A model generated the notes under the pieces. The model made no database searches. It saw nothing but the letters and a program-made list of their open reading frames with translations, and was not told where the DNA came from. A stretch of 64,000 bases of DNA from JBMYRH01 sp049602155 (GTDB lineage: Bacteria; Myxococcota_A; UBA9042; PHBI01; JBMYRH01): the NCBI GenBank assembly GCA_049602155.1, contig JBMYRH010000019.1, positions 43,131 to 107,130 on the forward strand, written 5' to 3'. Positions 63,059 through 64,000 of the stretch are shown piece after piece (within the stretch, counting starts at the first letter, position 1; the number at the start of each line of letters is the position of its first letter). The position numbers and the translations under genes are program-made.

Positions 63059-63112
63059 CGACCATAAACGACCGCAGCGGAGCTGCAGTCGAACGCACAA
63101 ATGAATGATGAA

Positions 63113-63201
<89 letters not shown>

Positions 63202-63208
63202 ATAAAAA

Positions 63209-63299
63209 TGGCGGAGAGAGAGGGATTCGAACCCCCGGCAGGCTCACACCTGCACTTGATTTCGAATCAAGCGCCTTCGACCAACTCGGCCATCTCTCC
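63209..63299 (-). tRNA. tRNA-Ser(CGA)
   Basis: Second class II tRNA, eight bases from the first: acceptor GGAGAGA/TCTCTCC, long variable arm, anticodon stem CTTGA/TCAAG with loop TTCGAAA and anticodon CGA (reads UCG). CCA is encoded (63209-63211). Confidence 0.93.
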
Positions 63300-63332
63300 G
63301 CAACAATGAACGGCTCGTCTCCCGTGCGTCAC

Positions 63333-63800
63333 TTAGCGGCGCCTGAGCGCCTCAAAGAAGCGCTGCAGCATCGCCTGGCATGGCGCCTCTTCGACGCCCG
63401 AGAGCACTTTGGTAGGGCTCTCTGCCAGCAGCATGTGCTGACTCCGGACTGCGCCGGTCTTGGGCTCATCGGCCCCGTACACCAGCCGCCCAATCCGGGC
63501 GTGTGAGATCGCACCTGCGCACATGGCGCAAGGCTCTAGGGTGACATAAAGGGTCGCATCTTCCAGGCGCCAACTCCCGGTGTTCCGGGCGGCGGTACGA
63601 AGCGCGAGCAGCTCGGCATGGGCCGTCGGATCTTGAAGCGTGTCGCGCCGATTACCGGCGTGCGCCACGATCTCACCATCGACAACCACGATCGCCCCTA
63701 CTGGGACATTACCGAGGCGGCCTGCAGCCTCTGCCTGCGCGATCGCGAGCTTCATAAAGCTGCGGTCCGAGGCGACCTCTTCTATCGCGTTCACCATCAT
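63333..63800 (-). CDS. tadA: tRNA adenosine(34) deaminase
   Basis: A 155-residue zinc deaminase that converts A34 to inosine in tRNA-Arg(ACG), letting it read CGU, CGC and CGA. The catalytic H61-A-E63 is in 'DPTAHAELLALR' and the zinc cysteines C91/C94 in 'LEPCAMCAGAISHAR'; 'GNVPVGAIVVVDGEIVA' is the standard opening and 'LVYGADEPKTGA' follows. Start 'MMVNAIEEV'; either ATG is possible. It lies next to the very tRNA it acts on (63860) and just upstream, in transcription order, of two tRNA-Ser genes. Confidence 0.96.
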   Translation of the reverse strand: MMVNAIEEVASDRSFMKLAIAQAEAAGRLGNVPVGAIVVVDGEIVAHAGNRRDTLQDPTAHAELLALRTAARNTGSWRLEDATLYVTLEPCAMCAGAISHARIGRLVYGADEPKTGAVRSQHMLLAESPTKVLSGVEEAPCQAMLQRFFEALRRR

Positions 63801-63859
63801 TCGTTACGTTCTCAAAGAGCATGCATCGACCACGCGATGCGTCCCCCGGAAGGGAAAAG

Positions 63860-63936
<77 letters not shown>

Positions 63937-64000
63937 CCACAAGCGGGCCGGACCGTAAGTCCGAGCCGCCGTTACTGTCAACACACGGTTGCGAGCAATC

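Overview
The window is GC-rich, densely coded bacterial chromosome and looks like Myxococcota or the related Bradymonadota (an inference from gene content). The pointers are many cysteine-rich lipoproteins with MopE-like 'DGIDNDCDG' calcium-binding motifs and 'CGDDGCGGSC' modules, a DUF1552/DUF1592 secreted-protein pair, a type IV pilin with a textbook sigma-54 promoter, Sel1 and HEAT-repeat lipoproteins, and an ECF sigma/anti-sigma pair. I saw no phage, IS element, integrase or CRISPR array.

Layout. 1-6.5 kb: 3' end of a NodU-type carbamoyltransferase, a large Cys-rich lipoprotein, a HEAT lipoprotein, and a coupled pair of Mur ligases (divergent MurC-like, then MurD). 6.5-15.4 kb, minus strand: a family 2 glycosyltransferase, a lipoprotein with ten von Willebrand C-like repeats, a membrane sulfatase-fold protein with a MopE-like insert, an MFS protein, an SGNH hydrolase and a Sel1 lipoprotein. 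15.5-19 kb, plus strand: HSD10-like dehydrogenase, thioredoxin-fold protein, and two overlapping genes that both carry PD-(D/E)XK nuclease signatures. 19-25 kb, minus strand: small operons (HEAT/HAD/exported protein; L,D-transpeptidase; DUF4442 thioesterase with a CDF transporter) and two small lipoproteins. 24.8-30.2 kb, minus strand: acylphosphatase, SDR, acyl-CoA synthetase, fumarase, HTTM-DCC fusion. 30.3-32.4 kb: isoaspartyl peptidase and pilA with its regulatory region. 32.4-38 kb: PLP desulfhydrase/deaminase, DUF255 protein, AmpG-like transporter, methionine aminopeptidase. 38.2-41.6 kb: a row of lipoprotein genes, one broken by a stop exactly at its lipobox cysteine codon. 41.6-45.2 kb: MFS, Nudix, AMMECR1, anti-sigma and sigma. 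45.3-48.6 kb: a tight three-gene operon of LuxC-type acyl reductase, LuxE-type acyl-protein synthetase and a class III aminotransferase, without luciferase. 48.7-53.6 kb: Cys-rich lipoprotein, GNAT-like protein, large exported protein. 53.8-64 kb: dnaX-ybaB-recR, a DUF1592/DUF1552/lipoprotein operon, an acetoin-deacetylase/HDAC-fold enzyme, a peroxiredoxin, then SRP RNA, two tRNA-Ser, tadA and tRNA-Arg(ACG).

How genes work together. The best candidates for an undescribed system are the LuxC/LuxE/aminotransferase operon, which reads as fatty acid to aldehyde to amine, and the translationally coupled nuclease pair. The right end keeps an old translation/replication neighbourhood (tadA, tRNA-Ser, SRP RNA, dnaX, ybaB, recR) that appears to have been opened by later insertion of about five genes. 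All product calls come from reading the translated sequence; no database search was run.
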